DNA from: Clostridium sporogenes
GTDB taxonomy: Bacteria > Bacillota > Clostridia > Clostridiales > Clostridiaceae
Length of the DNA: 64,000 nt
Direction of reading: 5' to 3'
NCBI RefSeq assembly: GCF_001020205.1
Contig: NZ_CP011663.1
Location: 3,410,001-3,474,000 of the forward strand
Shown here piece after piece: positions 43,466 to 52,916 of the stretch. Under the pieces are notes generated by a model, which saw nothing but the letters and a program-made list of their open reading frames with translations, was not told where the DNA came from and did no database searches. The translations under genes were made by a program, and so were the position numbers. Each line of letters begins with the position of its first letter. The stretch's first letter is position 1.

Positions 43466-44596
43466 TTATGCTTTTCCACCCCACTGTTGAAGTTTTCTTT
43501 CTTTGTATTCTTTAAAATAATCTCCATCAATGGCATTTCTTATTTCCTGCATTAAATTATTATAAAAATATAAGTTATGTAAAACACATAATCTCATAGC
43601 TAACATTTCCTTTGCTTTGAATAAGTGTCTTATATAGGATCTTGTATAATGCTTACAAGCTGGACACTGACAACCTTCATCAATAGGCCTATCATCTAAT
43701 TCAAATTTTGCATTCAATAAATTTATTTTGCCCTCTTTTGTGAAAACATGTGCATGTCTTCCATTTCTTGCCGGAAGAACACAATCAAAAAAATCCACCC
43801 CTCTATCTACAGCTTCCAATATATTACTTGGTGTTCCCACTCCCATAAGATATATAGGTTTATCCTCTGGAAGATGAGGAACTACTGCATCTATTATTCT
43901 ATACATGTCTTCATGACTTTCCCCAACAGCTAATCCTCCTATAGCATATCCATCTAAATCCATTTTAGCTATAGTTTTAGCATGTTCTATTCTTATATCT
44001 TCATAAATTCCACCTTGATTTATACCAAATAACATTTGCTTATTATTTATAGTATCTGACAAAGAATTTAATCTATCCATCTCATCTTTACATCTATGTA
44101 ACCATCTTGTTGTTCTTTCTACAGACTTTTCTACATACTCTCTTGGTGCTGGGTTTTCCACACATTCATCAAAAGCCATAGCTATAGTTGAAGCTAGATT
44201 ACTTTGTATTCTCATACTTTCTTCCGGTCCCATAAATATCTTTCTACCATCTATATGAGAATTAAAATAAACTCCTTCTTCTTGTATATTTCTTATTTTT
44301 GATAATGAAAATACTTGAAATCCACCTGAATCTGTAAGTATTGGTCTATCCCAATTCATAAATTTATGTAATCCGCCCATTTTTTTAACAACTTCATCTC
44401 CTGGTCTTAAATGAAGATGATATGTATTAGATAATTCAACTTGACATCCTATTTCCTTTAAATCCATAGATGATACTGCTCCTTTTATGGCCGCAAGAGT
44501 TCCAACATTCATAAATACAGGAGTCTGTATCACACCATGAGGAGTTGTAAATTCTCCTCGTCTTGCATTTCCTGATTTTTTTAACAATTTGTACAT
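43466..44596 (-). CDS. tgt: Queuine tRNA-guanine transglycosylase
   Basis: 376 residues, the typical length. Substrate aspartates lie in LTDSGGFQVFSL and FDCVLPARNGRHA. The zinc site CQCPACKHY with the later LCVLHNLYF histidine is complete. It exchanges guanine 34 for preQ1 in tRNAs with GUN anticodons. AGAGGTG precedes the ATG. It follows queA by about 40 bases, so two steps of queuosine formation are in one operon. Confidence 0.97.
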   Translation of the reverse strand: MYKLLKKSGNARRGEFTTPHGVIQTPVFMNVGTLAAIKGAVSSMDLKEIGCQVELSNTYHLHLRPGDEVVKKMGGLHKFMNWDRPILTDSGGFQVFSLSKIRNIQEEGVYFNSHIDGRKIFMGPEESMRIQSNLASTIAMAFDECVENPAPREYVEKSVERTTRWLHRCKDEMDRLNSLSDTINNKQMLFGINQGGIYEDIRIEHAKTIAKMDLDGYAIGGLAVGESHEDMYRIIDAVVPHLPEDKPIYLMGVGTPSNILEAVDRGVDFFDCVLPARNGRHAHVFTKEGKINLLNAKFELDDRPIDEGCQCPACKHYTRSYIRHLFKAKEMLAMRLCVLHNLYFYNNLMQEIRNAIDGDYFKEYKERKLQQWGGKA

Positions 44597-44638
44597 ACTT
44601 ACACCTCTTTTTCCTTAGGGATTAAGCTTCTATTAATA

Positions 44639-45664
44639 TTATTTAATAAACATAGCATCTCCAAAGGAGAAGAATCTATATTCCTTTTCTACTGCCATAT
44701 TATATGCATTCATTATATTGTCTCTTCCTGCTAATGCAGACACTAACATTAGTAATGTAGATTGTGGAAGATGAAAATTAGTAATTAAAGCATCCACTAC
44801 TTTATATTTATATCCTGGATAAATAAATATATCTGTCCATCCTGATTGCTCCTTTACTTTACCTTCTATGTCCCCTATAGTTTCCAATGTTCTACAAGAG
44901 GTAGTTCCTACTGCTATAACTCTTCCACCCTTTTCTCTTGTAGTATTTATTATTTTAGCAGTTTCTTTATCCATTTTATAATATTCTGAATGCATAATAT
45001 GCTCTTGAATCTCTTCTACTTTAACTGGCCTAAAAGTTCCTAATCCTACATGTAAGGTTAAAAAGGCTAATTTCACACCTTTTTCTTTTATTTTTTCCAA
45101 AAGTTCCTCTGTAAAATGAAGTCCTGCTGTAGGAGCTGCTGCTGATCCCTCTTCCTTTGAATAAACTGTTTGATACATTTCTTTATCATCTAGCTTCTCC
45201 TTTATATATGGAGGTAGGGGCATTTGTCCTAGTTGATCTAATATTTCCTCGAAAATACCTTCATAATAAAATTTTACTATTCTACTTCCTTCTTCCCCCA
45301 TTGCTATAACTTCTGCTTTAAGCTCTCCATTACCAAATATAAATTTTGCTCCAATCTGAGCTCTCTTACCAGGTTTAACCAAAGTTTCCCATTCATCATT
45401 ACCTGTTCTTTTTAAAAGTAAGAATTCCATTTTTCCACCGGTTTCTTCTTTTGATCCTATAAGTCTTGCAGGTAAAACTCTAGTATTATTTAAAACTAAG
45501 CAATCATTTGGTGTTAAATAGTCTAAAATATCCTTAAATATTTTATGCTCTATTTCACCTGTTTTCTTGTCTAATACAAGTAATCTAGCTTCATCTCTTT
45601 TCTCCATAGGATGTTGTGCTATTAATTCCTCTGGCAAATAAAAATCAAAATCTTTTACTTTCAC
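44639..45664 (-). CDS. queA: S-adenosylmethionine:tRNA ribosyltransferase-isomerase
   Basis: 341 residues from the GTG at 45664 (MKVKDFDFYLPEELIAQHP), chosen because AAGAGGTGGAAG lies before it and includes the in-frame GTG at 45673. Family signatures LDKKTGEIEHKIFKDI, PAAPTAGLHFT-like (here SAAAPTAGLHF) and ALITNFHLPQSTLLMLVSA are present. It converts preQ1 on tRNA to epoxyqueuosine. It lies between ruvB and tgt. Confidence 0.96.
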   Translation of the reverse strand: MKVKDFDFYLPEELIAQHPMEKRDEARLLVLDKKTGEIEHKIFKDILDYLTPNDCLVLNNTRVLPARLIGSKEETGGKMEFLLLKRTGNDEWETLVKPGKRAQIGAKFIFGNGELKAEVIAMGEEGSRIVKFYYEGIFEEILDQLGQMPLPPYIKEKLDDKEMYQTVYSKEEGSAAAPTAGLHFTEELLEKIKEKGVKLAFLTLHVGLGTFRPVKVEEIQEHIMHSEYYKMDKETAKIINTTREKGGRVIAVGTTSCRTLETIGDIEGKVKEQSGWTDIFIYPGYKYKVVDALITNFHLPQSTLLMLVSALAGRDNIMNAYNMAVEKEYRFFSFGDAMFIK

Positions 45665-45697
45665 GTCTTCCACCTCTTAATATAGAATTAAAATTTA

Positions 45698-46726
45698 TTA
45701 TTTATTAAATATAGATACTTGATTGGTTTTTTCTTCTTTTTTTGTTACTCCAAAATGGTTATATGCTTTTTCTGAGGCCACTCTTCCTCTTGGAGTTCTC
45801 ATTATAAACCCCTTCTGTATAAGATATGGTTCATAAACATCCTCTATGGTATCTAATTCCTCACCTATAAAATAAGCTAAGGTTTCTAATCCTACAGGTC
45901 CCCCTTTAAAATTAAAGATTATAGCTTCTAATATCTTATTGTCTATTTTATCCAATCCTTCTTTATCTACTTCTAATAAGTCTAAGGCCGCTTTTGCTCC
46001 CTGTAAATCTATGCTACCATCATGTTTAACATCACAATAATCTCTAACTCTTTTTAAAAGCCTATTGGCGATTCTCGGAGTACCCCTCGATCTTTTTCCT
46101 ATTTCAAAAGCAGCTTCCTTACAAATATTTACATTTAATATATCTGCTGATCTTACTACTATTTCCATAAGTTCCTCATCTGTATAAAATTCCATAGCAC
46201 ATAACATACCAAATCTATCTCTTAAAGGAGATGTTAATAATCCAATTCTTGTAGTAGCTCCTATAAGAGTAAATTTAGGAAGATCTAATCTTATAGACTT
46301 TGCTGCGGCACCCTTACCTATAACTATATCCAAAGCATAATCTTCCATGGCTGGATATAATATTTCTTCTATAGATCTATTTAATCTATGAATTTCATCT
46401 ATAAATAAAACGTCATAATCTGTTAAACTAGTTAATATAGCTGCCAAATCACCTGCTTTTTCTATAGCTGGACCTGAAGTTACTTTTAAATTACCTGTCA
46501 TTTCATTAGCTATAATATTAGCAAGAGTAGTCTTACCTAATCCTGGTGGTCCATAAAAAAGCACATGATCTAAAGATTCTCCTCTTTTTTTAGCCGCTTG
46601 TATAAATATATCTAAATTAGCTTTTACTTTTTCTTGACCTATATATTCTTTTAATGTAGTAGGTCTTAAACTATACTGTTCCTTATCATCTTCTACATCA
46701 AAAGGAGTTACCATTCTGTTCTCCAT
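45698..46726 (-). CDS. ruvB: Holliday junction branch migration helicase RuvB
   Basis: 342 residues. Walker A GPPGLGKTT, Walker B VLFIDEIHR, sensor GATTRIGLLTSPLRDRFG and a C-terminal winged helix (FIMRTPRGRVASEKAYNHFG). With RuvA it drives branch migration during recombination. GGGGGAT precedes the ATG. It follows ruvA by 19 bases. No ruvC is adjacent, as is usual in Firmicutes. Confidence 0.97.
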   Translation of the reverse strand: MENRMVTPFDVEDDKEQYSLRPTTLKEYIGQEKVKANLDIFIQAAKKRGESLDHVLFYGPPGLGKTTLANIIANEMTGNLKVTSGPAIEKAGDLAAILTSLTDYDVLFIDEIHRLNRSIEEILYPAMEDYALDIVIGKGAAAKSIRLDLPKFTLIGATTRIGLLTSPLRDRFGMLCAMEFYTDEELMEIVVRSADILNVNICKEAAFEIGKRSRGTPRIANRLLKRVRDYCDVKHDGSIDLQGAKAALDLLEVDKEGLDKIDNKILEAIIFNFKGGPVGLETLAYFIGEELDTIEDVYEPYLIQKGFIMRTPRGRVASEKAYNHFGVTKKEEKTNQVSIFNK

Positions 46727-46745
46727 CTAAGTATCCCCCTCTAAT

Positions 46746-47339
46746 TTATTTCATTAAATACTTTAAAGCTTCCTTTATAATTTGTTCTAAAGAGTTATCT
46801 TTATCACATTGATTAATCACTTTATTTGCTTCTTTTTCAGAGTAACCTAGTGTTACTAAAGCAGCTACTGCTTCTAATATTTTTTTATCATCCGTAATCT
46901 TATTTATTATTTCTTCATCATCATCTTCTACAATATCTATCTCTATTTTATCTTTAAGCTCTAATATAATTCTTTGAGCTGTTTTTTTGCCTATTCCTGG
47001 AGCTCTTGTTATAGTTTTTTCATCTCCTATTTTTATAGCATATTTCAAAGTAGAAACATTGCTTATAGATAATAAAGATAAAGAAGCCTTAGCTCCCACC
47101 CCATTTATTGTTAAAAGTAATTTAAACATACTCAATTCATCTTTTGTTAAAAACCCATAAATCCCTATAAAATCTTCTCTTACTATTTGTTCTGTATATA
47201 ACATTATATTTTCACCTATGGAAGGTAGTTTTGCCATAGTGCTTCCTGATGTGTATATTTTATAACCTATATAGTTATTTTCTATAACTATATAGTCTTT
47301 GTACATATCAATATATTTTCCTTTTATATATTCGTACAC
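46746..47339 (-). CDS. ruvA: Holliday junction DNA-binding subunit RuvA
   Basis: 197 residues. OB-fold N-terminus (MYEYIKGKYIDMYKDYIVIE), two helix-hairpin-helix motifs (LLTINGVGAKASLSLL and ITRAPGIGKKTAQRIILELK) and a C-terminal UBA-like domain (AALVTLGYSEKEANKVINQ) that contacts RuvB. The start is GTG, very close to AAGGAG; I kept it because it matches the conserved RuvA N-terminus. First gene of a ruvA-ruvB-queA-tgt cluster. Confidence 0.96.
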   Translation of the reverse strand: MYEYIKGKYIDMYKDYIVIENNYIGYKIYTSGSTMAKLPSIGENIMLYTEQIVREDFIGIYGFLTKDELSMFKLLLTINGVGAKASLSLLSISNVSTLKYAIKIGDEKTITRAPGIGKKTAQRIILELKDKIEIDIVEDDDEEIINKITDDKKILEAVAALVTLGYSEKEANKVINQCDKDNSLEQIIKEALKYLMK

Positions 47340-47416
47340 TCCTTAACCCTCCAATTACATATTAATAGACACATATTACTTTATCATTTTAGGAGTTTTT
47401 ATTCAACTAAAAAAAG

Positions 47417-47448
47417 ATAGCTTGCATATTAGTATAAATGCAAGCTAT
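47417..47448 (-). terminator. Terminator of the BofC-like gene
   Basis: Perfect 11-base arms ATAGCTTGCAT (47417-47427) and ATGCAAGCTAT (47438-47448), followed on the minus strand by CTTTTTTTAG. It isolates the 47519-48130 gene from ruvA. Confidence 0.85.
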
Positions 47449-47518
47449 ATTTCCAATATTAGTTTTTCTTATATTAATATTACTAATATAAATTATAACA
47501 AATTTTGTTTAAATAATT

Positions 47519-48130
47519 CTATTCATAATCTTCAAGACGTGCTTCTGCTTCCTCTCTTGTATCACATTGAAAATATTTATCTCCAGTGGTTAACATATGA
47601 ATATCCTGTTCTTTTAATTTATTTGTTTTTATATCTGTTATATCTTTATTTTCATCCTCTATGTACATATTTCCACTTTCATCTGTCCTATAAATAGCTA
47701 TATTATCACCTTTTATCCCTACAACATATTTATTAGGCATATATTTATCCTCTTCTTTCACAAGAGACAATATATGATCTTTAAATTCTTCAACTTTATA
47801 TCCTTCTTTAGAATATATCTTTTCGATTTCTTCTTTTCCTTTTCCAACTAACTCTACATTATCTGATGCTTTTGTTTCCCTTACAGTTATGGTATCTCCA
47901 CTCTTTTTATACTTTATTTTAAATATTATTTTAGATTCTTTATCTAACACTTCATTTCCTGTACTACCTACAGCTAAAGAATCTTCTTTTATATCCTCTT
48001 GTTTAACTTGTCTTTTACTACTATCTACCTCATTATTTCTTAACTTTACTGAGGCTATATAGTAAACAGATACAAATAACACAAACAATGAAACAATTAT
48101 AATTATTATATTTCTTCTTTTTACATCCAT
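47519..48130 (-). CDS. BofC-like membrane-anchored sporulation protein
   Basis: 203 residues: a short basic start, one membrane segment (about 8-28: IIIIIVSLFVLFVSVYYIAS), a charged linker and an extracytoplasmic domain. The C-terminal 65 residues (YVVGIKGDNIAIYRTDESGN to REEAEARLEDYE) resemble the BofC C-terminal domain. In Bacillus BofC modulates the pro-sigma-K checkpoint from the intermembrane space of the spore. The role in Clostridium is not established. GGAGGGATA precedes the ATG. Confidence 0.7.
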   Translation of the reverse strand: MDVKRRNIIIIIVSLFVLFVSVYYIASVKLRNNEVDSSKRQVKQEDIKEDSLAVGSTGNEVLDKESKIIFKIKYKKSGDTITVRETKASDNVELVGKGKEEIEKIYSKEGYKVEEFKDHILSLVKEEDKYMPNKYVVGIKGDNIAIYRTDESGNMYIEDENKDITDIKTNKLKEQDIHMLTTGDKYFQCDTREEAEARLEDYE

Positions 48131-48180
48131 ATTATCCCTCCTAGGAATATTATGGACAAATATGCAAACTCTTATTCACT

Positions 48181-48800
48181 AAATAAGGAAGTTGTGTCGC
48201 AACTTCCTTATTTAGAGTACAGAGGAGAGAGTATAGAGAACAGATGTGGATGATTTTGTTCCGCTACTCTACACAAAATCTTTAATTATAATATTTATGA
48301 TAAGTTAATTATTGATTTAAAAATTATAAGATTAAATTTTAATTTAATATAGATGAATTCAAAAAAGCGATAGCGCCGGAGGCTTTCTAAAAAAATAGTA
48401 TTTAGTTTTAAAAATTTAAGTTTAATTAAACATAATTGGCGTAGCCATTCTAATTTATTATACTTATTAATTATTACTTATTCATAACCTATCTACTATT
48501 AAATTTGTTTGCTACTGCAAATGGTTTAAATTGTAAGTGCATACATTATAAATCTTATGAAAATATAGTCTTTTGACACGCTACCACATTAATTTTCTAT
48601 CGAAAATTTTTTGAAGTCCTTACTGAAAAGAATATAAATAACTAAAAATTTTTAATCTACCTATAAATCCATAAATACCCTATAAGGGAAAATATAATTG
48701 TGGATTTTACGTAAGAGAGTTGAGTAAAATTTTCCTTATCTATACTCTGTTCATTGTACTCTGTACTCTAAATAAGGAAAGTGCGTCGCACTTTCCTTAT
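48181..48800. mobile_element. ~620 bp non-coding element with terminal inverted repeats (MITE-like)
   Basis: Both ends carry a hairpin (48181-48213, 14-base stem; 48772-48800, 14-base stem), and the ends are inverted copies of each other. The shared outer sequence reads CTTCCTTATTTAGAGTACAG inward from each hairpin, then related GAACAG and GAGTATAGA blocks. The interior has stops in all frames and no gene. The right hairpin also serves as the yebC terminator. The hairpin core matches the rseC-aspS terminator. Likely a repeated element of this genome; mobility is inferred. Confidence 0.5.
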
Positions 48801-48804
48801 ATGA

Positions 48805-49545
48805 TTACTCTTCCCATCCCTCAGGGAATTCTGCATTATGATATACATTTTGTACATCATCATCATCTTCTAAAACATCTAGCATCTTTTGGAATTTAGT
48901 TGCTGTTTCTTCATCTATTGCTGTATATGTATCTGGAACCATTTTAACTTCTGCTTCTAAAAACTCTAGTCCTTCTCCTTCTAAAGTTTCTCTAACTGTT
49001 CCAAAATCCTCTTGAGAAGTTGTTACAACATAAACCTCATCTTCTGACTCAAAATCTTCTGCTCCTGCATCTAATGCCATCATCATAAGTTCATCTTCAT
49101 CTAAACCATCTTTTTTTTCTATAACAATTTGACCCTTAGATTGGAACATAAATGATACACAACCTGTTGAGCCCATATTTCCACCTTGTTTTGTAAAAGC
49201 ATATCTTACATTTCCTGCACTTCTATTTTTGTTATCTGTTAATACATCAACTAGAACTGCTATCCCTGCTGGACCGTATCCTTCATATGTAATAGTCTCA
49301 TAATCTACAGCATTAAGTTCTCCTGATGCTTTCTTTATAGATCTTTCTATTGTATCATTTGGCATATTATTAGCCTTTGCTTTTGCAATAACATCTCTAA
49401 GTCTTGGATTTGAGTCCGCACTTGGACCTCCTTGCTTAACAGCTACCACAATTTCTTTACCTATTTTAGTAAAAATCTTTCCTCTTTTAGCATCCACTTT
49501 GCCTTTTTTAGCTTGTATGTTATGCCATTTTGAATGTCCTGACAT
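48805..49545 (-). CDS. yebC: YebC/PmpR-family transcription/translation regulator
   Basis: 246 residues from the ATG at 49545 (MSGHSKWHNIQAKKGKVDAK), preceded by GGGAGGAAA; the TTG at 49560 is part of that site. The whole family domain is present (GRNPRLRDVIAKAKANNMP-like segment, TYEGYGPAGIAVLVDVLTDN, CVSFMFQSKGQI, YHNAEFPE end). YebC proteins bind nucleic acids; some act as transcription regulators and some relieve ribosome stalling at proline runs. It has its own promoter and a structured leader (49579-49705). Confidence 0.94.
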   Translation of the reverse strand: MSGHSKWHNIQAKKGKVDAKRGKIFTKIGKEIVVAVKQGGPSADSNPRLRDVIAKAKANNMPNDTIERSIKKASGELNAVDYETITYEGYGPAGIAVLVDVLTDNKNRSAGNVRYAFTKQGGNMGSTGCVSFMFQSKGQIVIEKKDGLDEDELMMMALDAGAEDFESEDEVYVVTTSQEDFGTVRETLEGEGLEFLEAEVKMVPDTYTAIDEETATKFQKMLDVLEDDDDVQNVYHNAEFPEGWEE

Positions 49546-49578
49546 ATTATTTCCTCCCAACCTTATTAATAGAAAAAT

Positions 49579-49705
49579 TTATCCGATGACTACCCCATCT
49601 AATACTACCATCTTCTTCAAAGTGGCAGTAAAGAACGGCTATGTCTCTGGATAAGGATTTCTAAGCTTTAGCGGGGTAAAAACTTCCTCTGAAGCTTAGA
49701 AATCC
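49579..49705 (-). ncRNA. Structured leader upstream of yebC
   Basis: Three stems on the minus strand: 14-base perfect arms 49655-49668/49692-49705 (AAGCTTAGAAATCC type), a 6-base closing stem 49579-49584/49649-49654 (TTATCC/GGATAA), and inside it an 8-base stem 49603-49610/49623-49630 (TACTGCCA with TGGTAGTA). No ORF. It sits between the promoter at 49793-49822 and the yebC start, so it would be transcribed as a 5' leader. It may be a cis-regulatory RNA or a repeated genomic element. Confidence 0.5.
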
Positions 49706-49792
49706 GTCTATATCAATTCTATTTTTAAAACTATTTTTATTAGTATATTTATAATTGAAAATACTAATATTCAAATGTAAATTCACTAAATT

Positions 49793-49822
49793 ATTATATC
49801 ATAGAGAAAGTTAAAAATTCAA
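49793..49822 (-). promoter_or_regulatory. Promoter of yebC
   Basis: TTGAAT (49817-49822), an 18-base spacer and TATAAT (49793-49798) on the minus strand. It lies just upstream of the structured leader and overlaps the region before the YigZ-like gene's stop. Confidence 0.6.
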
Positions 49823-49827
49823 ATTTA

Positions 49828-50475
49828 TTACTCATCTTCAAATAGCCTATTATCCATTTTAAAGTAGAAATTTTCATCTCCTTTAATTATTTTACAATTT
49901 CCGTTGGTTATCTCTAGAACTTTCTTTTCTATTGTAGATATAATATTTATTTCAGAAAACATAGTCAAACTAACTTTTTCTGTATATTCTATATTTTCTA
50001 TATGCCAAAGATTTTGTTCAAACAAATACTGTATTTTGCCTAAAGCATCATATTCTACTATGAAAGTGAGAGATTTACCTTTAACTTTTTCAACTATACC
50101 TGCATCCTTTATAGCTATAGCAGCCCCTTTTGTATAAGCCCTTACTAGTCCACCTTTACCTAAAAGTATTCCTCCAAAATATCTTGTAACTACTATAGCT
50201 ATATCTGTAACTTCATTCTTTTTTATAACATCTAATATCGGTATACCACCTGTTCCTTGTGGCTCACCATCATCACTATATCTCTGTATCCCCATGTTTT
50301 CTCCAATAACATATGCATATACATTATGCCTTGCTTCCTTTTCTTTTCTTTTAACTTCATTTATAAAATCCTTAGCTTCTTCTTCTGTATAAACCCTTTT
50401 GGCCCTTCCTATAAAAGTGGACTTTTTTTCTTCAAATTCATCTTTTCCAAAGCTTTTTATAGTAAAATATGACAT
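49828..50475 (-). CDS. IMPACT/YigZ family protein
   Basis: 215 residues from the second ATG at 50475 (MSYFTIKSFGKDEFEEKKST), which has correct spacing from AGAGGT. The family core is clear: SDDGEPQGTGGIPIL and VVTRYFGGILLGKGGLVRAYTKG. The C-terminal DUF1949 domain starts at about 140. Function unresolved; related to eukaryotic IMPACT and sometimes annotated as a translation-linked regulator. It directly follows the HEAT-repeat gene by 15 bases. Confidence 0.9.
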   Translation of the reverse strand: MSYFTIKSFGKDEFEEKKSTFIGRAKRVYTEEEAKDFINEVKRKEKEARHNVYAYVIGENMGIQRYSDDGEPQGTGGIPILDVIKKNEVTDIAIVVTRYFGGILLGKGGLVRAYTKGAAIAIKDAGIVEKVKGKSLTFIVEYDALGKIQYLFEQNLWHIENIEYTEKVSLTMFSEINIISTIEKKVLEITNGNCKIIKGDENFYFKMDNRLFEDE

Positions 50476-50490
50476 CAGCATACCTCTTTT

Positions 50491-51153
50491 CTATATAGGG
50501 TCATTTATTTCTTGTAAATATTCATCTACTGCTTTTAATATATAATCTTTATCAGTTGTATTTTTTATATATATAATTTTCCCCTTTGCTTTTATACTTT
50601 TTAATTTCTTTAAGGCTTTTATAGCATAAGTTACAACCTGAGAATTCTCATCTTCTAATGCCCTTATTAAAATAGCTTCTCCTTTAATGCTCCCTATTTT
50701 ACCTAAGGCTGAAACTGCCATCCTTCTTATATTTATAAATTTATGTACTGATGCTTTTAAAAGTATGTCAATTCCTTCTTCATCTTTCAATTCTCCTAAA
50801 ATCCAAACAGCTGCTTGTTTATCTTTAGGATACATATCTCCATAATTATTTTTTATAAAAGAAATTAAATCCTTTTTTATTTTACTTTCTAATCCATTTA
50901 TAACTTCTATTTTATCTTGCTTTCCTGAGTTAGCTATTTGTTTAAATAATTCTTCTACATTAGAACTTTTAGCTAATATACCATATTTAATCTTACCATC
51001 TAGTATGTGTTTCTTTATCGTACCTTTATCTAAATTCCTAATTTTACTCAAAACTTCTATACTTTTTCCTTCTAAATATAAAAAATAGGTTATTTGTTCC
51101 TGGGAGTATTTATCTATATTGTTCCAATCTATATCTACTAAATTTTTATTCAT
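50491..51153 (-). CDS. HEAT-repeat protein
   Basis: 220 residues from the ATG at 51153 (MNKNLVDIDWNNIDKYSQEQ), with AAAGGTGAG upstream. Residues ~125-210 hold HEAT-type helical pairs (QAAVWILGELKDEEGIDILLKA, RRMAVSALGKIGSIKGEAIL, VTYAIKALKKLKS). The N-terminal ~70 residues resemble a small helix-turn-helix (YLEGKSIEVLSKIRNLDKGTIK). A scaffold or binding protein; partner unknown. Confidence 0.75.
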   Translation of the reverse strand: MNKNLVDIDWNNIDKYSQEQITYFLYLEGKSIEVLSKIRNLDKGTIKKHILDGKIKYGILAKSSNVEELFKQIANSGKQDKIEVINGLESKIKKDLISFIKNNYGDMYPKDKQAAVWILGELKDEEGIDILLKASVHKFINIRRMAVSALGKIGSIKGEAILIRALEDENSQVVTYAIKALKKLKSIKAKGKIIYIKNTTDKDYILKAVDEYLQEINDPI

Positions 51154-51244
51154 ACTCCTCACCTTTCTTAAAACACTTAAATTATATGAACCTTTTATAA
51201 AATTTAATACAAAAATTCATAAAATCAATTTATTTTTATCTATA

Positions 51245-52663
51245 TTAACTTAATTTCTTTTCTAATATATCATTTATTTTATTTATACCTAATTCTATTT
51301 CTTCTATGGTATTTTCTGAAAATCCTAACCTAAAATATTTTAAACCTTCCTTAGGATTTTTATAAAAAAGAACTCCTGGTGTAATTAAAACTTTCTTTTT
51401 CATACATTCATTGAAAAGTTCCATGGAATTTATATTAGCATTCTCCTTTATTTTTATATAAAAGTGAAGCCCTCCCCCTGGATTTTGTAATTCTACTTTA
51501 TTTTTTAATATGTTTTGTATCGTATTCTTAGTAAATTCATATTTTGGTACATAAATTTCATATAAATAATTTATGTATTCCTTCCATAATCCCTTTATTA
51601 AATACAAATCTAAAGCTCTTTGCATTAAACTTGATGTAGATATATCTGTATTTATTTTACAATTTTGAATCTGTTCCCTTAAATCTTTAGGTGCTATTAC
51701 ATAACCTATTCTTATTCCTGGTAAAAATATTTTTGAAAAACTTTTTATATATATAACTCTATCATTTCTATCTAAACTTTTAAAGGTTATGTATTCTATA
51801 TTCTTATCATATATTAACTCAGATAAATAATCATCTTCTATTATATAAAAATCATATATAGTTGCTAAATTTAATATGGCTTTCTTCTTTTCTAAACTAC
51901 AACTTATACCTGTTGGATTTTGAAAATAACTCATAGTATAAAAGCATTTAATATTATTTTTTTTAACTATCTTTTCTAATTCTTTTATATTTACTCCATC
52001 CTCTTCCATAGGAACTTCATATATGTTTGCTCTTCTCCATTTAAAAACTGAAAGTGCTCCACTATATGTAGGTTTTTCTATTAAAACATTATCATTAATA
52101 TTTATAATAGATTTTGATATTATATCAATTCCTTGTTGTGCTCCTGAAACTATAAGTATATGATTTTTTTCTATTTTGTTATTCCAAAACACTTCTGATA
52201 TATGCTTTCTAAGTCCTTCAAAGCCTAATGTTTCCTGATAAACTAGAGCATCCTTTCCATCCCTATCCAAAACTTCGTTTAATATGAATTTAAAAGATTC
52301 CACGGGAAATAAATCTGAACAAGCACTTTCCCCTATAAAATCTATATAATATTTAAAATCTTCTTTATCTATGGATTTTATTGAATCTGAATATTCTTTT
52401 CTTAAATTTCTACTGATCTCTTTTTTCTTTGCATAGGTACCGCTACCTATCTTTTGTATGGCATATCCGTCATTTTCTAATTTTTTATATGCATTTATTA
52501 CAGTTACCGTATTTATACCTAATAAATTTGCTAATTTTCTTATAGATGGTAGCTTTTCATTGTCTTTAATTTTATTTTTATCTATCATATTTTTTATATA
52601 TTTATATAATTGAACATATTTAGGTATAGAGTTCTCCTGAAAAATTAGTATATATTTCTCCAT
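51245..52663 (-). CDS. MocR/PdxR-type GntR regulator with aminotransferase domain
   Basis: 472 residues from the ATG at 52663, after GGGGGAT. N-terminal GntR winged helix (about 5-72: PSIRKLANLLGINTVTVINAYKKLENDGY) and a fold-type I aminotransferase domain (about 105-470) with the PLP lysine in YIKSFSKIFLPGIRIGY and IIEDDYLSEL. Such proteins sense pyridoxal phosphate or amino compounds and control nearby vitamin B6 or amino-acid genes. No pdx genes are adjacent, so the target is unknown. Confidence 0.9.
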   Translation of the reverse strand: MEKYILIFQENSIPKYVQLYKYIKNMIDKNKIKDNEKLPSIRKLANLLGINTVTVINAYKKLENDGYAIQKIGSGTYAKKKEISRNLRKEYSDSIKSIDKEDFKYYIDFIGESACSDLFPVESFKFILNEVLDRDGKDALVYQETLGFEGLRKHISEVFWNNKIEKNHILIVSGAQQGIDIISKSIININDNVLIEKPTYSGALSVFKWRRANIYEVPMEEDGVNIKELEKIVKKNNIKCFYTMSYFQNPTGISCSLEKKKAILNLATIYDFYIIEDDYLSELIYDKNIEYITFKSLDRNDRVIYIKSFSKIFLPGIRIGYVIAPKDLREQIQNCKINTDISTSSLMQRALDLYLIKGLWKEYINYLYEIYVPKYEFTKNTIQNILKNKVELQNPGGGLHFYIKIKENANINSMELFNECMKKKVLITPGVLFYKNPKEGLKYFRLGFSENTIEEIELGINKINDILEKKLS

Positions 52664-52916
52664 AAAACTATCCCCCATATATATATTTAATTACCTAAAA
52701 AACCTATTTAGTTGTGAAGTACTTCTTAGTCTTAGATCAAATTTACTTATAAAAATAAAATTTTCATTTAATCTTTTTATTAAGAAATTATCCCTGTTTA
52801 TAACTATCCTTTTACTACTTATAAAATATAAATGTATTAAATTAGATAGTAATAAAACAAACTTTACTTAACTAAATAGGTTGATATTTTTAATAGTCTA
52901 TAATTGTTATTAACTT

